64,000 nucleotides of DNA from Lonicera japonica (GCA_021464415.1 CM038471.1:29113234-29177233); one strand, 5' to 3'; positions 34,034 to 46,705 are shown, numbered from the stretch's first letter. The notes: a model not told the origin generated them from the letters alone. Made by a program: numbers and translations.

Positions 34034-37000
34034 TCAAGCGCGCTTTGACACGCTCCCACTATCACCCGAGCCCTCCTCGGGAGTAAGATCAACGACTGGG
34101 ACGCTGGGAACAGGAGGAACTGCCGCCTGGGAAGGCCCCGTAGATTGAACCGGTGCCGTCGGGCGGATCACCGAGGATTGGGATCGCCTAGAGGTCCGAC
34201 TGCTACTCCGCCTCGACTCCGTCGGGGCATGAGAGGAAGTCAAGGGGTCGCTGGCCGTAGGGAAACATCAATAGCCCTCTGATAGTCGCGCATGTATGCT
34301 GGAGGGTCTCGACCGACGTACTGGAGCAGGTTCCAGCTATAGAGATACTGGGCGTGCCAAACCCGCAGATCTGCCACCCGTACACTCACCCTCTGTAAAA
34401 GATATAAGATAAGAAAGTCAGCACAGTCAAGAGAATAAATAAGTACAGATAAAATCAAGAGAAGGTAAAGAAGATACCTTGTCACCAGGACGACCACCCA
34501 GATAATCGAAAGTATCCTTAGGAAGAGGGTACTCTCGGACAGGATATCGACGTAAACCGGCGCCGACATAAGAGATATCTCTGGGGAGTGGGGGTAGATC
34601 TACCCACGTAATAGATGACCCCGCCGGAACAGCTGCAGAAGTAGACCCTCCCTCCTCGCGAATTGGGAACAAAAGAGGACGAGAAGATGAGCCACCAAGA
34701 CCTGGAGATCGGGCTGGAGGCCCCATGACAGTCGTCGGGAGAGGAGTCAATGTAGCATAGGTGCGGACCCCTGGAGGATCCACCATGGCCGTTGCTCTCA
34801 AAGGAGGTACCCCACTAGAAGGAGTAGTCGCCGCAGCAGGAGGAGTCCGCCCAAACTGCTCGTAATTTGCCCCAAGGTCCGCAAGCTCCCAGGACCTCTC
34901 AAAAAATCTCGCTCTCCCCTCGACAGCCTCAGCAACAGCAAAGAGGACCTCCGGAGATGCAGAAGGGCCGGTAGGGAACTCAAAACCCTCAGCGCGCCGC
35001 TCCTCCACAGGTGTCGTCTGAGGTGACTGCTCCGGAGCCGCTGTCGTATCACCTCCCTCACCCTCTGACCTACCACCACCCTCGGCAGCAGCAGGAACGT
35101 CCTTCTCTCCCTCGGGGTCCTCATCCTCAGAATTCAGAATGTTGTCCCTCTGGTCGGGGACAGGTGGAAGATGACCCGAAACCACCCTAGCTAAGTGGGT
35201 CTGTCCCCGTATGTAATGGGGATCACCTCTCAACGCCCGATATCTCTCATAGAAGACCCTTCCCCGAGTCCCCTTCGGCTCCCTCATCAGATAACGAGCA
35301 GCAAAAGCAGCATAGTCTTCCTCCTCAGTGAACGTCTAGAAACCGAACCCGTCAACCAAGGCCTGCACCGTCACCGAATCAATCTCGCCCGTCTGCCTCA
35401 TCAGAACCAGTAGAAATAGTGGAACTCGAGGCCACTGGGTGCTGGCGAATAACTTTCTCGACTAAGTAAAAATGAAGGCCGTACTCATCCCTAATCAGCC
35501 GCCTGGTCCTCGAGGCGGTCAGAGCACGGCCATACCCGAAATGAAGGCCTAGATCACCCCAGGGGGCCCACTCAATCTACAAGGAGAACAAAATTTTATT
35601 TCAGTTATTTATATATATGTATATATTCTATTTTACCATTTACTTATTGAAAGGAAAGAGTACTAAAATATTTACCTGCTCCTCCAGCAGGTCATGAACG
35701 GCAGCAGCACCGGTCTCTCGAGTCCAGTGTACATAAGGAGCCCTATAGTTCCCCGCGATGATCGACGAAGAAAGGGAAACTGATCATCGTTCTCGACGAG
35801 AAGATCCACCTGGGCGCGCCCCAGACGGGTATACGCCACAAACCAACTCTGAAGAAGAAACATAAAAAGTATCAGCAATAACCAACAGGTAAAAAGTAAA
35901 AAATTGGAACGAGGTTAAAGGAACAAAAGTATATACCTCCCACAGCAGAGAAAAGCCCTTAAGGTTCAGGGCTAAGTGGCGAGAAACCTGGTCCATAGCG
36001 TCATAGAGGACGGCTAGAATAAAACCGCCCCAATCATAGTCGAACATAATGCTGAAGTCCCGAAGGTAGGGCAGCCACCAGAGATGGGCCGTGTCCCCCC
36101 CACGGGCCTCGAACAGATCGTGGAGCGTCAGTAGAAGAAGGACGCGGGCATACTGGCGCCCCTCCTGACGGGTCATCGGCGCTCCTGAGGCAGCTAATCG
36201 GGCTCTCTCCGTGGCTACCCGGGTAACCAAGACGGCCCGAGGAATCGTATCAACGGAACTCCGCCGCTCCGGAAACCATCCTAATGCACCAACGATGCCC
36301 TCTGCTGTCAGACGCAAGGGGACATCAATCTGTATAGGGATCCCCTGAAGGAATCCCGGTCAAAGCAAACAAGTCGAGGGGGTCATCGTCATCTCCCCCC
36401 AGCTCCAGTGAAAAGTGTGAGTGATGTCCCACCAATGGCAGGCCAGAGCTGACACCAACACAGCTGCCCTAGATACCCGCTCCGGGAGGGCATCGAAGAA
36501 AGAGCCAAAAGGAGTCGTAAAAAGCAACTCCTGGACAGGGGCCGGTGCCTGTCGCCACTCTAAAGAGATGGTGTTGGGAGAACCCCAACCACGGCCAACC
36601 CACTGCAGAAAAAAAGAACGAATACAGGATTAGGAGGGTACTTTGGTGTAATTATGAGAGATATAGGGTTATAAGGGTAAATTATGTAATTTTCCAAACC
36701 TGAGGGTATTTTGGTGTAATTATGAGAGTTATAGGGTTATAAGGGTAAATTATGTAATTTTCCAAACCTGAGGGTACTTTGGTGTAATTATGAGAGTTAT
36801 AGGGTTATAAGGGTAAATTATGTAATTTTCCAAAACCTGAGGGTACTTTGGTGTAATTATGAGAGTTATTGTGTTATAGGGGTAATATGTAATTTTCCAA
36901 ACCTGAGGGTACTTTGGTGTAATTATGAGAGTTATAAGGTTATAAGGGTAAATTATGTAATTTTCCAAAACCTGAGGGTACTTTGGTGTAATTATGAGAG

Positions 37001-37979
37001 TTATAGGGTTATAGGGGTAAATTATGTAATTTTCCAAAAACCTGAGGGTACTTTGGTGTAATTATGAGAGTTATAGGGTTATAAGGGTAAATATGTAATT
37101 TTCCAAAACCTGAGGGTACTTTGGTGTAAATATGAGAGATATAGGGTTATAAGGGTAAATTATGTAATTTTTCAAAACCTGAGGGTACTTTGGTGTAAAT
37201 ATGAGAGGTATAGGGTTATAAGGGTAAATTATGTAATTTTCCAAAATCTGAGGGTACTTTGGTGTAATTATGAGAGTTATAGGGTTATAGGGGTAAATTA
37301 TGTAATTTTCCAAACCTGAGGGTATTTTGGTGTAATTATAAGAGTTATAGGGTTATAGGGGTAAATATGTAATTTTCCAAAAAACCTGAGGGTACTTTGG
37401 TGTAATTATGAGAGTTATAGGGTTATAAGGGTAAATTATGTAATTTTCAAAACCTAAGGGTACTTTGGTGTAATTATGAGAGTTATAGGGTTATAAGGGT
37501 AAATTATGTGATTTTCCAAAACCTGAGAGTACTTTGGTGTAATTATGAGAGTTATAGGGTTATAAGGGTAAATTATGTAATTTTTTCAAACATAAAGGGT
37601 ATCATAAGTAAAAGTATGTGTTCACTAAATCGGACGTTATTTTTAGGCAGACATGCATACTAACATTGTTTAAAATACATGCAGGAAACGACAGAAATAA
37701 AAGAACAGATAAATACACGAAAAGAAGACGTACCAGAGACCGTCGACGGATCTCGTGAGAAACTGGCTCCATCAAGAGCCAAGGAATGTCCGGAACTGGA
37801 GCAGCCCGGGTCACGTCTCGGTAGACCACTGCTCGACCGTGGTCCACCCCATCCTCGCCATACCAATCCAAGTCCTCCCAGTCGTTGTGGTGAGGACTGC
37901 AGCGAAGAACGCCCTGAGCGTCTGTAAAAGTGACCTCCTCCTGGTCACCCTCCAGTCTATCGGGATGTGCAGGATCCAT
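34034..37979 (-). pseudogene. Antisense gene 2: five-exon plant-mobile-domain gene (copy A), broken
   Basis: Exons read from alignment with B and GT/AG sites, minus strand: 37979-37734, 36602-35937, 35848-35676, 35576-34478 and 34392-34034. Exon 2 has ACHWWDITHTFHWSWGEMTM, the core of the plant mobile domain (PF10536-like). Exon 4 ends the folded part and continues into a proline/serine/acidic low-complexity region. The last exon is Arg/Ser-rich, then PVVDLTPEEGSGDSG, a textbook SUMO-interaction-like motif. Defects in A include a one-base loss near the WGEMTM block, TAG at 35338-35336 where B has Gln, and TGA at 34036-34034 where B has Arg. Function unknown. Confidence 0.8.
36640..37590 (+). 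repeat. 68-bp minisatellite inside intron 1 of antisense gene 2 (A)
   Basis: About 14 head-to-tail copies of a 66-70 bp unit containing GAGGGTACTTTGGTGTAATT and AGGGTAAATTATGTAATTTT. It fills intron 1 (36603-37733). The open frame it gives on the minus strand exists only because some units are 69 bp long. Confidence 0.9.
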
Positions 37980-38039
37980 CCGTGTATATGTAATATGTGA
38001 GAAGAGTCGGAAAAGCGGCAGGGCTTCCGCGCTTGGGAG

Positions 38040-38178
38040 AAGAGAGAAAGAGAGAGAAAGAGAGCTAGAGAGAGAAAGAGAAAGGAGAGAATGAGGTGGA
38101 ATGAGCTCAGCAAGGGGCTTATATAGTAGGGCAGTTTGTCGCGCGACAAAGAGCCAGACACCGAAGTGTCGCGCGACA
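38040..38178 (-). promoter_or_regulatory. Promoter of antisense gene 2 (A): two palindromes, TATA, CT-rich leader
   Basis: TGTCGCGCGACA at 38137-38148 and 38167-38178 (30 bp apart). The TATA box is TATATAA on the minus strand near 38125, starting 23 bp from the start of the nearer palindrome. The leader between TATA and ATG is a CT-rich microsatellite (GA-rich on the plus strand, 38040-38098). Confidence 0.8.
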
Positions 38179-38189
38179 AACCCATCCCA

Positions 38190-38990
38190 TCTCCTGATTT
38201 TTTTACCTTTGTCTCATTTTATCTCTTGTAGGAGGATTTCTGAGAAGCAGTTTTCGAAAAAATTGCTAAAAACCGCACACCTAGGATGAAAAATTCCAAG
38301 GAAAGACTTCCAAATCATCTCTCCGAAAAATGCAAAGACGAAATACAACGGTTAAAGTAGTCTCTGATCTACCAGAAAGAACCGAGACCATCAAATGGGA
38401 AAAAGCAGAATAACAAGATAAGACGGGAATAGAAAAAATTGAAAGAGTAGAAAATAGAAGAAACCCGCATGAGCGCCCAAAGCAAGCGAGAGAAACAGAA
38501 ATACAGAGTGACAGGGAGAGCCACACCAAAAGTGACAGCTAGGCCAAAATCGGCTCAGGGCTTCATTTTGGGTGAGTAAGGCTCATGATCACGACAAAGG
38601 GATGAAAAGACTCCTGGTCAAAAACAGAAAAAGCCAGGAAAAGTCTTTCCCAAAAGAGGAAGAAATAAGGGCATCGAAAAACAGAATATGATGTGGGCCC
38701 ACCAAAAGAGAAAACTAAGAAGAGAACAGAGATCAGAGATTGAACTTTCAAACAAATTTTCTTTTCAGCACGATACAGAAGAGATGGTTTGGAAATCCTC
38801 GGACCGTCGCTTTGCGGAGAGCAAAAGAAATCCGAAAATTACCTTCTGAGAGAAGTATCTTTAATCGAGAAAAACATGAGAGTAAAGTTCAGAAAGATAC
38901 AGGGAAGTGAACATCCAGACAAAGACTAGACCCCGAGAAGCTCTTTTCACCTTTGCAAAAATTTCTCTCTCCTTCTAGCAGTCTAAAGAG
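38190..38990. other. Non-coding region upstream of antisense gene 2 (A)
   Basis: It is conserved with 47540-48330 of B at the DNA level, but no frame is shared and open in both. I see no motif of the TGTCGCGCGACA type here. Confidence 0.5.
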
Positions 38991-39800
38991 AGGCGATCAA
39001 AAATCACAACCCTCTCCGAAGGCAAATCACCAACACAAGCCCTCGTCAGAGGCAAATCACCAACATAAGCCCTCTCCGGAGGCAAACCACCAACAAAAGC
39101 CCTCTCCGGAGGCAAATCACCAACACAAGCCCTTGCCAGAGGAAAAATTACTCACAAAAAGCCCTCCCAGAGGCAATTTTGTTTCTTTTCTTAACAGATC
39201 AAAAGCCCTCCCAAAGAGGCACAGTATAGCAACGGTAGTCCTCCCATCTGAGGCGCAATGGTAGTCTTCCCACCTGAGGCGAGAAGATCAAAAGCCCTCC
39301 TAGAGAGGCACAGTGTAGCCACGGTAGTCCTCCTATCTGAGGCGCAATGGTAGTCCTCCCACCTGAGGCGAGAAGATCAAAAGCCCTCCCAGAGAGGCAC
39401 AGTGTAGCAACGGTAGTCCTCTCATTTGAGGCACAATGGTAGTCCTCCCACCTGAGGCGAGAAGATCAAAAGCCCTCCCAGAGAGGCACAGTGTAGCGAC
39501 GGTAGTCCTCCCACCTGAGGCGAAAAGATCAAAAGCCCTCCCAGAGAGGCACAGTGTAGCAACGGTAGTCCTCCCATCTGAGGCGCAATGGTAGTCCTCC
39601 CACCTGAGGCGAGAAGATCAAAAGCCCTCCCAGAGAGGCACAGTGTAGCAACGGTAGTCCTCCTACCTGAGGCGCAATGGTAGTCCTCCCATCTGAGGCA
39701 AGTAGAGCAAATGAAAGCCCTCGAAAGAGGCAATGAGGTAACAAAAAGCCCTCTCCGGAGGCAAAACACAAACACGAGCCCTCTCTAGAGGCACTCACGA
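38991..39800. repeat. Variable tandem repeats before the 3' LTR (A)
   Basis: First, at 39000-39150, come about 30-bp units containing GGCAAATCACCAACA and AGCCCTCTCCGGA. Then, at 39200-39700, come roughly 90-bp units built from AGCCCTCCCAGAGAGGCAC and GGTAGTCCTCCCA.CTGAGGC. Many frames stay open because the units lack stops, not because they code. Such 3' regions of Tat elements are known to be hypervariable. Confidence 0.85.
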
Positions 39801-39894
39801 GCACTTTTTGCATATACACTCCTTTAGAGTTCATGCGGGAGCCATGGATCATGGTCTCTTCTAGTCGCCTCAATCCCTTACAAGCAAGGAGCTT

Positions 39895-39908
39895 GAGTCG
39901 AGAGGGTC
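39895..39908 (+). other. Purine-rich tract before the 3' LTR (A)
   Basis: GAGTCGAGAGGGTC abuts the 3' LTR. The same sequence, inverted, abuts B's 3' LTR at 46706-46719. This is the expected place of the plus-strand primer. Confidence 0.6.
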
Positions 39909-41421
39909 TGTAGACACCCCGATCCGTGACCCCGGCAAGAACCCTAACGACTTTCGAGAACTACTATTTTTGGGCCCGCGACCCACCCGAGCACCCGAAA
40001 CTACCCCGAAAGGGTTTGTTGGCCAACAAACCTATTTTTAAGAGAGATTGTCGCGCGACAATCCCACTATGTCGTGCGACAATCCCCCTCTGCACCAGAC
40101 CATCCACTCTCTGACACATCAGTCTGTCAGAAACATCTCTTCAGTGGTTTGTCGCGCGACATTAGACACATTGTCGTGCGACATATACCCTTTTTGGGGA
40201 AGTGTCGCGCGACAATCTTCCCCGAGCAGTATAAATAGGCCAACACCCCCAAGGGTTCAAGCAGCAACTGGGGATTGAAGAATTCTAAGTTTTAAATCTG
40301 ATTTTCTAGTCTTTTATTGAGCATTCTTTATTATCATCTTATTTCGAAAGAATTATCGAATCTATTCTCGACACTCGACGTGTCCCATCTCTAGAATCGA
40401 ATTCTCGGAAATATCTGAAGAAGAAAAAGATTATCATCGCCGAAAATCGCTCTGCCAGATTATATTTTCTTTCTTATTATCATTCTCGTCGGGAAGGTAA
40501 AGAAAGTCTCTTATAGTATTTAAACATTAAATATCTGTGTACTTGTTTCATTTCTGTTGTTTTGTCCACGTTTCATTTGAATAAACTTATTGCCAAGTTA
40601 CAAATAGTCTATCTTTTTCAAAACAAGAGACCCTGATAAAACCATTTGCAAAACCAGAAGAGTAAGTACATTACCATCCGGATAAAATCCTGTTTTCAAA
40701 ACCCGGACCGGTAAAACTTACTTAGGAATTAAAAACCCGGTATATCCTATCTGTTTTAATAGATTGTGATACGTCCAGTAGAACTCCCCTCAAGAGTTCC
40801 AATTCCATATTGAATTAGTTTCGATAAAAGATCCGAACTTCTTCCAAAACAAGTCAAAACCCGAGAAAACCGGCATTATCCGAGAAATAATACGGGAAAC
40901 TCCATCTCTAAAGAAAACAACTCTTGTCACTTGTATTTGCATTTCTTAAAACTAAAACTTCGGATCTCGGAACACAAATGTTTCTATCCCTTTCCCGTTT
41001 TCCCAAATTAGGGTTTTCATTTAGAAAGTAGTAGACTATCAGTAAAAGCATCCAAGTTTTTCAACATAGAATAAACATATAAAAGACCACTAGAGACCGA
41101 AAGGGCGGAATGGGTGCTTAACACCTTCCCAAACCGTAATATAGTTTCCGAACCCTATAGAATCCTGGTTTCGTAGACAAACGTGTAAAGAAAGGCTTAA
41201 CTGTAGCCTTTCCTCTTACACAACCATTTTTGTCCGTTTTCTCATAAAACGTACTGGCAACTCTGAATGAACCCCTTCGCATATAGAAATAGAACATAGG
41301 GACACCTGATATGAATCAACAAAGACACTCCAGCAAATGGGACGACGGAATCTGTTCCGACGTCCCAGACGCCCAACCGAACGGGGACGAGACCCGGGGG
41401 TCGCATTTGCGGATTCTCACA
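39909..41421 (+). repeat. 3' LTR of retrotransposon A
   Basis: Starts TGTAGACACC and ends GATTCTCACA. Palindromes start at 40049, 40070 (GTGC variant), 40150, 40172 (GTGC variant) and 40203, with TATAAATA at 40230-40237. Compared with the 5' LTR it has lost two distal palindrome units and kept one more proximal unit. Confidence 0.95.
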
Positions 41422-41426
41422 CCTGG

Positions 41427-42285
41427 AGAGGCTTACAAGTTTTGATCATGTCAAACCCTACAGGTGGATTATGTTAATCTGATATGTCAAAAGAGACTAG
41501 TACACATTGTTCGTCTTGAACAGGTCCGGTAGTAAAAGGTGGACCAGTACACATCGTGCTAACGTGGACCAGTCCGATAATAAATTCTGGGCTGAATATT
41601 TTTATCGTAAAATTTCATTTTTAAAGGTACTTTCTTAATCCAAAAAGGTTTCTGACTCAAGCTTTTTCCTATAAATAAAACCCATTACTTTGAGTCAAAA
41701 ACACATATTTTACACATGTTTTAAGAGAGTGTTTTACACCTTAGAGAGAGATTAAAACCTTAAAATATAAAACCACCTTAGGACTTTTTATTCATGCCAA
41801 AGCAAGCGTTCTTTTTATAAAGAACAATCAGATCCCAAAGTACGTGTGATTCGCACACGGAGTTGAAGAATGGTGTGATACCGTGACAAGTGATTCGTTG
41901 TGAACCTATTCGTGCGATTCGGATAGGAAGACTATACGCGCAGAAGGTGGAGACTTCTGCAAACGGCTTGTGCGATTCAAGTTTTGTAAGTCTGTGTGAT
42001 TTGTGATTAATCGAGTTTGTAAATCTCTGTGCATATAGTGGATTGCTGAGGATTAGTCTTGCACTGCAGGAATACCTCGTTAATTCTAGTGTTTGCTTAT
42101 CTGTTTAATTGCTTTATTAATTGTTGTGTTGTACAAAAGATTAAATAGATTTTTTAGAATTAAAATTCATAAAATTCTGGGTTTACTTTTTGATTCGATT
42201 AATTTTTTTTTTCACAATTAAATTATCAAATAACAAACCTAGGGTTAATTTGTTTAATTCGCTTTTGCGTGCCCCAACTTTTTCA
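41427..42285 (+). repeat. Possible remnant of another LTR, split by element A
   Basis: The sequence differs in character from the flanking AT-rich repeat. It has TATAAATA at 41670-41677, a short leader, then repeated GTGATTCG/GTGCGATTC words (41840-42010), as in the R-U5 part of some copia LTRs. Joined across A it would continue into 22860-22919. No coding sequence and no clean ends were found. Confidence 0.3.
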
Positions 42286-45136
42286 AGTACAACTTAGTTA
42301 TTTAACTTGCAAAAAATTTAGTTTTCACAAAGAAAAAAAATTACTTTTTCATATTTTTCTCATGTTACGATAAATATAAAATCGTATAACATATTCACAA
42401 AACTTTGATTCAATTAATTCTTACTGAAAATTCATAGTCACTCTAAAATTGGCCAGATTTCATTTTAAAAGTTACAAAACATAATAATATTTATAATCTT
42501 AATTCTGATACATGATCAAACTTGTACTTTTTATTTATTTGAATGTGTTTTTGGTTTAGTAGTAATGAACACACATATAGATAGGTTACTACAGTCGTTG
42601 CAATCTTGAAGAATAATTTTTACCTTTGGGTGCGTCATAAATAAATTTACCAACTAATTTATCTCGAAATTAGAGATTCACTTTGACTTTAGAATCATTT
42701 TTAAACATGACATAATCAATAACTAATTAAGATTACAAACTCATTAAATTAATCGATTATATCTTCTAAAAAAATTAAAATTTTATGTTCTAAATCTTCC
42801 GTCGTTGCAATCACTCTTGCATATAAATGGTCAATTCATGCTAGGTTGATAAATGAATGAGAAAAAAGAGACAAAAGGGCGCAGTGAGAAACGCGAAACA
42901 ATCTTGATGTTGTTAAGCTTGCAAGTTGAATTCACCCCTATATCTCTCCTTAAAAATTTAAATCTGGGGAGAAATTCTACAAAAACTCACTCGAACCGGT
43001 CACTATTCTTTCCTCTTGTTCGAGGAATCCTTATTATAAACCTTCCGGTGTTTTAGAGAATGGACAGGGCGTCCCAAATGTTTTCTAAAACTTATTTCTT
43101 ATGGTTTTATCTTAAAATGACTTTTATATGTTTAAATTGATCCACATATTTAAGGAAAAACTATAGTTGAATTGGAGAATATTTTTTCCTAAAATTTTCG
43201 CTAGAATATATTTTTGTTGTTTAATTTTTATTGTTAAAAATATGGGGAATTGGATCGAGATGCGCCAAATACTCTATCTAAACTACATCAAATTGAGGGA
43301 GAAGGGCTTAGAATTAATTATGAATAGTGAAGCTATTTATACACAACTTATTATGGAAGACCTTACATATCGCCTAAGGAATGATGCCACATCACGTGTG
43401 TTATTTTATTTTATTTTTAAATCTTAAATCTTTTTAAAATTAATTTAAATAAATAATTTTAAATTGATGGAGTAGGGTATAGAATTATGTGGTCAACTTC
43501 CATTGTTTTTAAAATAATGAAATGTCCCTGTTTAGTGTCCCCGAGTTGTGTTAGCAGATAATTATTGATAAAATTATATATTTTAAATCCAAATATAATA
43601 CAACAGATTTTACACAAAATAATGTTCTGTATCAAAAAGAAAAGAATTAGAACAATAGCTCGAAAATAATTGTCCTTTAGACAATAGTGTCAAGACATAT
43701 AGGACCGGAAACTAATTTTCTAATCCCAAAATGTGTTTTAAAACTTGTTTCTTATGGTTTTATCTTAAAATGACTTATAAATTTTGAAATTTATCCTCAT
43801 ACTCATATTTGAGAAAAACTATAGTAGGATCAAATATATATATTTTTTTGTTCAATTTTTATTTTTAAAAATATAGGGAATTGAGCGTACAATTATGAAT
43901 AGAAGCTATTTATGCACAACTTATTATAGAAAACTTTACATATCGACCAAAATATGATGCCCACCTCACGTGAGTAATTTTATTTTTAAATCCCAAACTC
44001 CTCTAAAATTAATTTAAATAATTAATTTTAAATTGATGGTACAAGGCATAGAATTATTTAGTTAACTGACATTAGTTTTAATTAATTTTTTTTTTTGTAA
44101 ATATTGCAGATTTCAAATTAAGTAAAAAACACCTCTTTATATCTTTCTCCATACTTTGTGCTTCTTGGTGTTTCTCTGTCTCTCAGATTTTTACATGAAA
44201 ATTCATTAGTTACTGAAAAGATTTTTTTAAGTATAGAATTTTCTATTCTAGAAGAAGATAAAATAACAATATTAACCATTTACTTTCTTCCAATATTTCA
44301 TTAAATTATGTAAATAACACATTTTATTCGTTGAAAATGAGATGAAGAATAGAAACATAGCATAAATGTATCCGATATATCCATCTATAACTACGGATAT
44401 CTAATTATTGTAATTTTATAATTATCTAATCGTATCCTTTTTAAATCCCTAACATCCCACAAGTAAAATCCTCTTTACAAACTCTTAAACTCTAGTATTA
44501 TCCCACAAGCAAAATCCTCTTTACAAACTCTTAAACTCTAGTATAGCATTTCATCTTCTATAAGAAAATAAAATTATAATATTAACTATTTAATTTCTTC
44601 CAATATTTCATTAAATTATGTAAATGACATTTTATTTGATTGAGTAAAATAAACAAAATGAAAATAAAAATGAATTAATTAACTCATTTTTTGTTTGTAA
44701 ACTATGTAAATATATATGCGATATTTAAAATTCATCACAAGCAAATACAACTTGTTAAAATAAGTTGAAAATATTCATTCAAATATAATGTTATATGCAA
44801 CAGTAATAATATGACTCCAATGATCATGCATAATATATTGATTTGATTAATTTACTATACGTACAATTGACGTGCATAAAAGAGTGGAGAGGGTTTAATT
44901 GCATGAATTGTTTAAAATTGGTGACCGTAAATGTATTTATTTTAACATTAATTTGTGCATAAGTTTTCCTCATACATTTTATATACGAACAATGTAAAGT
45001 CTTTTAGATTCGTTTAATATTTTAAGAATTATTTCAAATCCAATGCATATATTAGCTCATTTTCACTATCAAACACTAGTAGAACTTATGTCAAATTAAC
45101 AACCACTTTCTTTTTAGAATATTTCAAATTACAAGC
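42286..45136. repeat. Paralogue of 13605-18720, carrying empty transposon sites
   Basis: It aligns by eye with 13605-18720 in the same orientation but lacks the MULE (empty site TATAAAATC at 42375-42383), the MITE (near 42571-42590) and the second hAT element (near 44330). It carries its own internal duplication: the segment with CTTATGGTTTTATCTTAAAATGACTT occurs at 43097 and again at 43751. CAAGC at 45132-45136 is the left target duplication of element B. No gene seen. Confidence 0.75.
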
Positions 45137-46705
45137 TGTGAGAATCCGCAAATGCGACCCCCCGGGTCTCGTCCCCGTTGGTTGTGGGGGTCATGGGACG
45201 TCGGAACTGATTCCGTCGTTCCATTTGCTGGAGCGTTTTCTTTGATTCATATCAAGTGTCCCTACGTTCTATTTCTAGATGCAAGGGGGTTCATTCAGAG
45301 TCGCCAGTACGTTTTACGAGAAAACGGACAAAAAAGGTCGTGTAAGAGGAAAGGCTATAGACAAGCCTTTCTTTACACGTTTGTCTGCGAAACCGGGATT
45401 CTTATAGGGGTTCGGAAACTATATTACGGTTTGGGAAGGTGTTAAGCACCCATTCCGCCCTTTCGGTCTCTAGTGGTCTTATATGTTTATTCTATGTTGA
45501 AAAACTTGGATGCTTTTACCGACAGTCTACTACTTTCTAAAAAAAAACCTAATTTGGGAAAACGGGGAAAGGGATGAAAACCTTTGTGTTCCGAGATCCG
45601 ATGTTTTTATATTTAAAAGATGTGAATGACAAATGACAAAAACCTTTTATTTTTGAAAGAGTATTCCGTATTATTTCCTCAGATAATGACGGTTTTCTCG
45701 AGTTGTGATTATTTTGAAAAAGGTTCGGATCTTTATGTCGGGACTAATTCAATATGGAATTTGAACTCTTTGAGGAGAGTTTATCAGACACGTCGCAGTC
45801 TATGAAAAAGACAAGATATGTGGATTTTAATTCCTAGATAAGTCTTTATCGGTCCGGGGTTTGAAAACAGGGTTTATCCGGACGATAATGTACTTACTCT
45901 TCTGGTTTTGAAAGTAGTTTTATCAGGGTCTTTTGTTTTGAAAACGGTAGACTATTGGTAACTTGACAATAAGTTTATTCAAATAAAACGTGGACAGAAT
46001 AACAGAAGTAAAACAAGTACACAGATATCTAATCTTAAATACTAGAAGGGACTTTCTTTACCTTCCCGACGAGAATAATAATAAGAAAGAAAATATAATA
46101 CGGCAGAGGGATCTCTGGCGATAGTAATCTTCTCTTTCCTCAGATATTTCCGAGAAATCGATTCCAGAAACGGAACACGTCGAGTGTTGAAATAGATTCG
46201 AGAATTCTTCAGAAATAAGATAATAGTAAAAAAAAAAAATGCTTGACAAAAATCAGATCTAAAGCACCAAATTCTCGGATTCTAATTGCCGCCTTTGAAC
46301 CCTTGGGGGTGTTGGTCTATTTATACTGCTCGGGAGAGATTGTCGCGCGACATTTCCTTAAAAAAGGAGAATGTCGCGCGACATTGTGATATGTCGCGCG
46401 ACATACGGGAATGTCGCGCGACAAACGGCTGAAGTGATGGTTCTGACAGTTTGATGTGTCAGAAAGTGGTTGGTCTGGTGCAGAGGGGGAATGTCGTGCG
46501 ACATAGTGGAATTGTCGCGCGACATATCAGGGATTGTCGCGCGACAATGTGATATGTCGTGCGACAATCTCTCTAAAAAACAAGTTTATCGGGCGACAAA
46601 CCCTCCTAGTGTAGTACCGGGTCCTCGGGTGGGTCCCGGACCCAAAATAGTAGTTCTCGGAGGTCGTTAGGGTTCTTGCGGGGGTCACGGATCGGGGTGT
46701 CTACA
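45137..46705 (-). repeat. 3' LTR of retrotransposon B
   Basis: On the plus strand it reads TGTGAGAATC to GTGTCTACA. Palindromes start at 46341, 46372, 46392, 46412, 46492, 46513, 46535 and 46555 (46492 and 46555 have GTGC), plus a decayed one near 46587. The TATA box (minus strand TATAAATA) is at 46325-46318, 27 bp from the start of the nearest palindrome, as in A. Confidence 0.95.

Larger units (their letters stand above)
22920..41421 (+). mobile_element. Giant Ty3/gypsy retrotransposon A (Tat/Ogre type), complete, plus orientation
   Basis: An 18,502-bp element with LTRs at 22920-24452 and 39909-41421 and the perfect target duplication CCTGG (22915-22919, 41422-41426). The order is LTR, primer site, gag-protease, reverse transcriptase, RNase H, a second (archaeal-type) RNase H and integrase on the plus strand. 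Two genes then follow on the minus strand, then a tandem-repeat region, a purine tract and the LTR. A second RNase H and extra antisense genes are known features of the Tat lineage. The LTRs differ at about ten positions in their first 150 bp and by motif-copy number, so this is the older copy. Its pol has several stops. Confidence 0.95.

Noticed and set aside
36750..37313. Repetitive minus-strand frames in the minisatellite
   Set aside because: Open only where the unit is 69 bp. They lie inside an intron of antisense gene 2.
36640..37590. Interstitial telomere-like repeat (TTATAGGGTTATA)
   Set aside because: The TAGGG word is only part of a 68-bp unit with no TTTAGGG tandem.
45152..45445. 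97-codon frame present identically in both LTRs of B
   Set aside because: Identity follows from the LTRs being copies. There is no domain, and the counterpart in A is not open.
46341..46566. CRISPR-like array of 12-bp repeats with short spacers
   Set aside because: Plant nuclear DNA, repeats too short and perfectly palindromic, no cas genes. The position before a TATA box fits a promoter.
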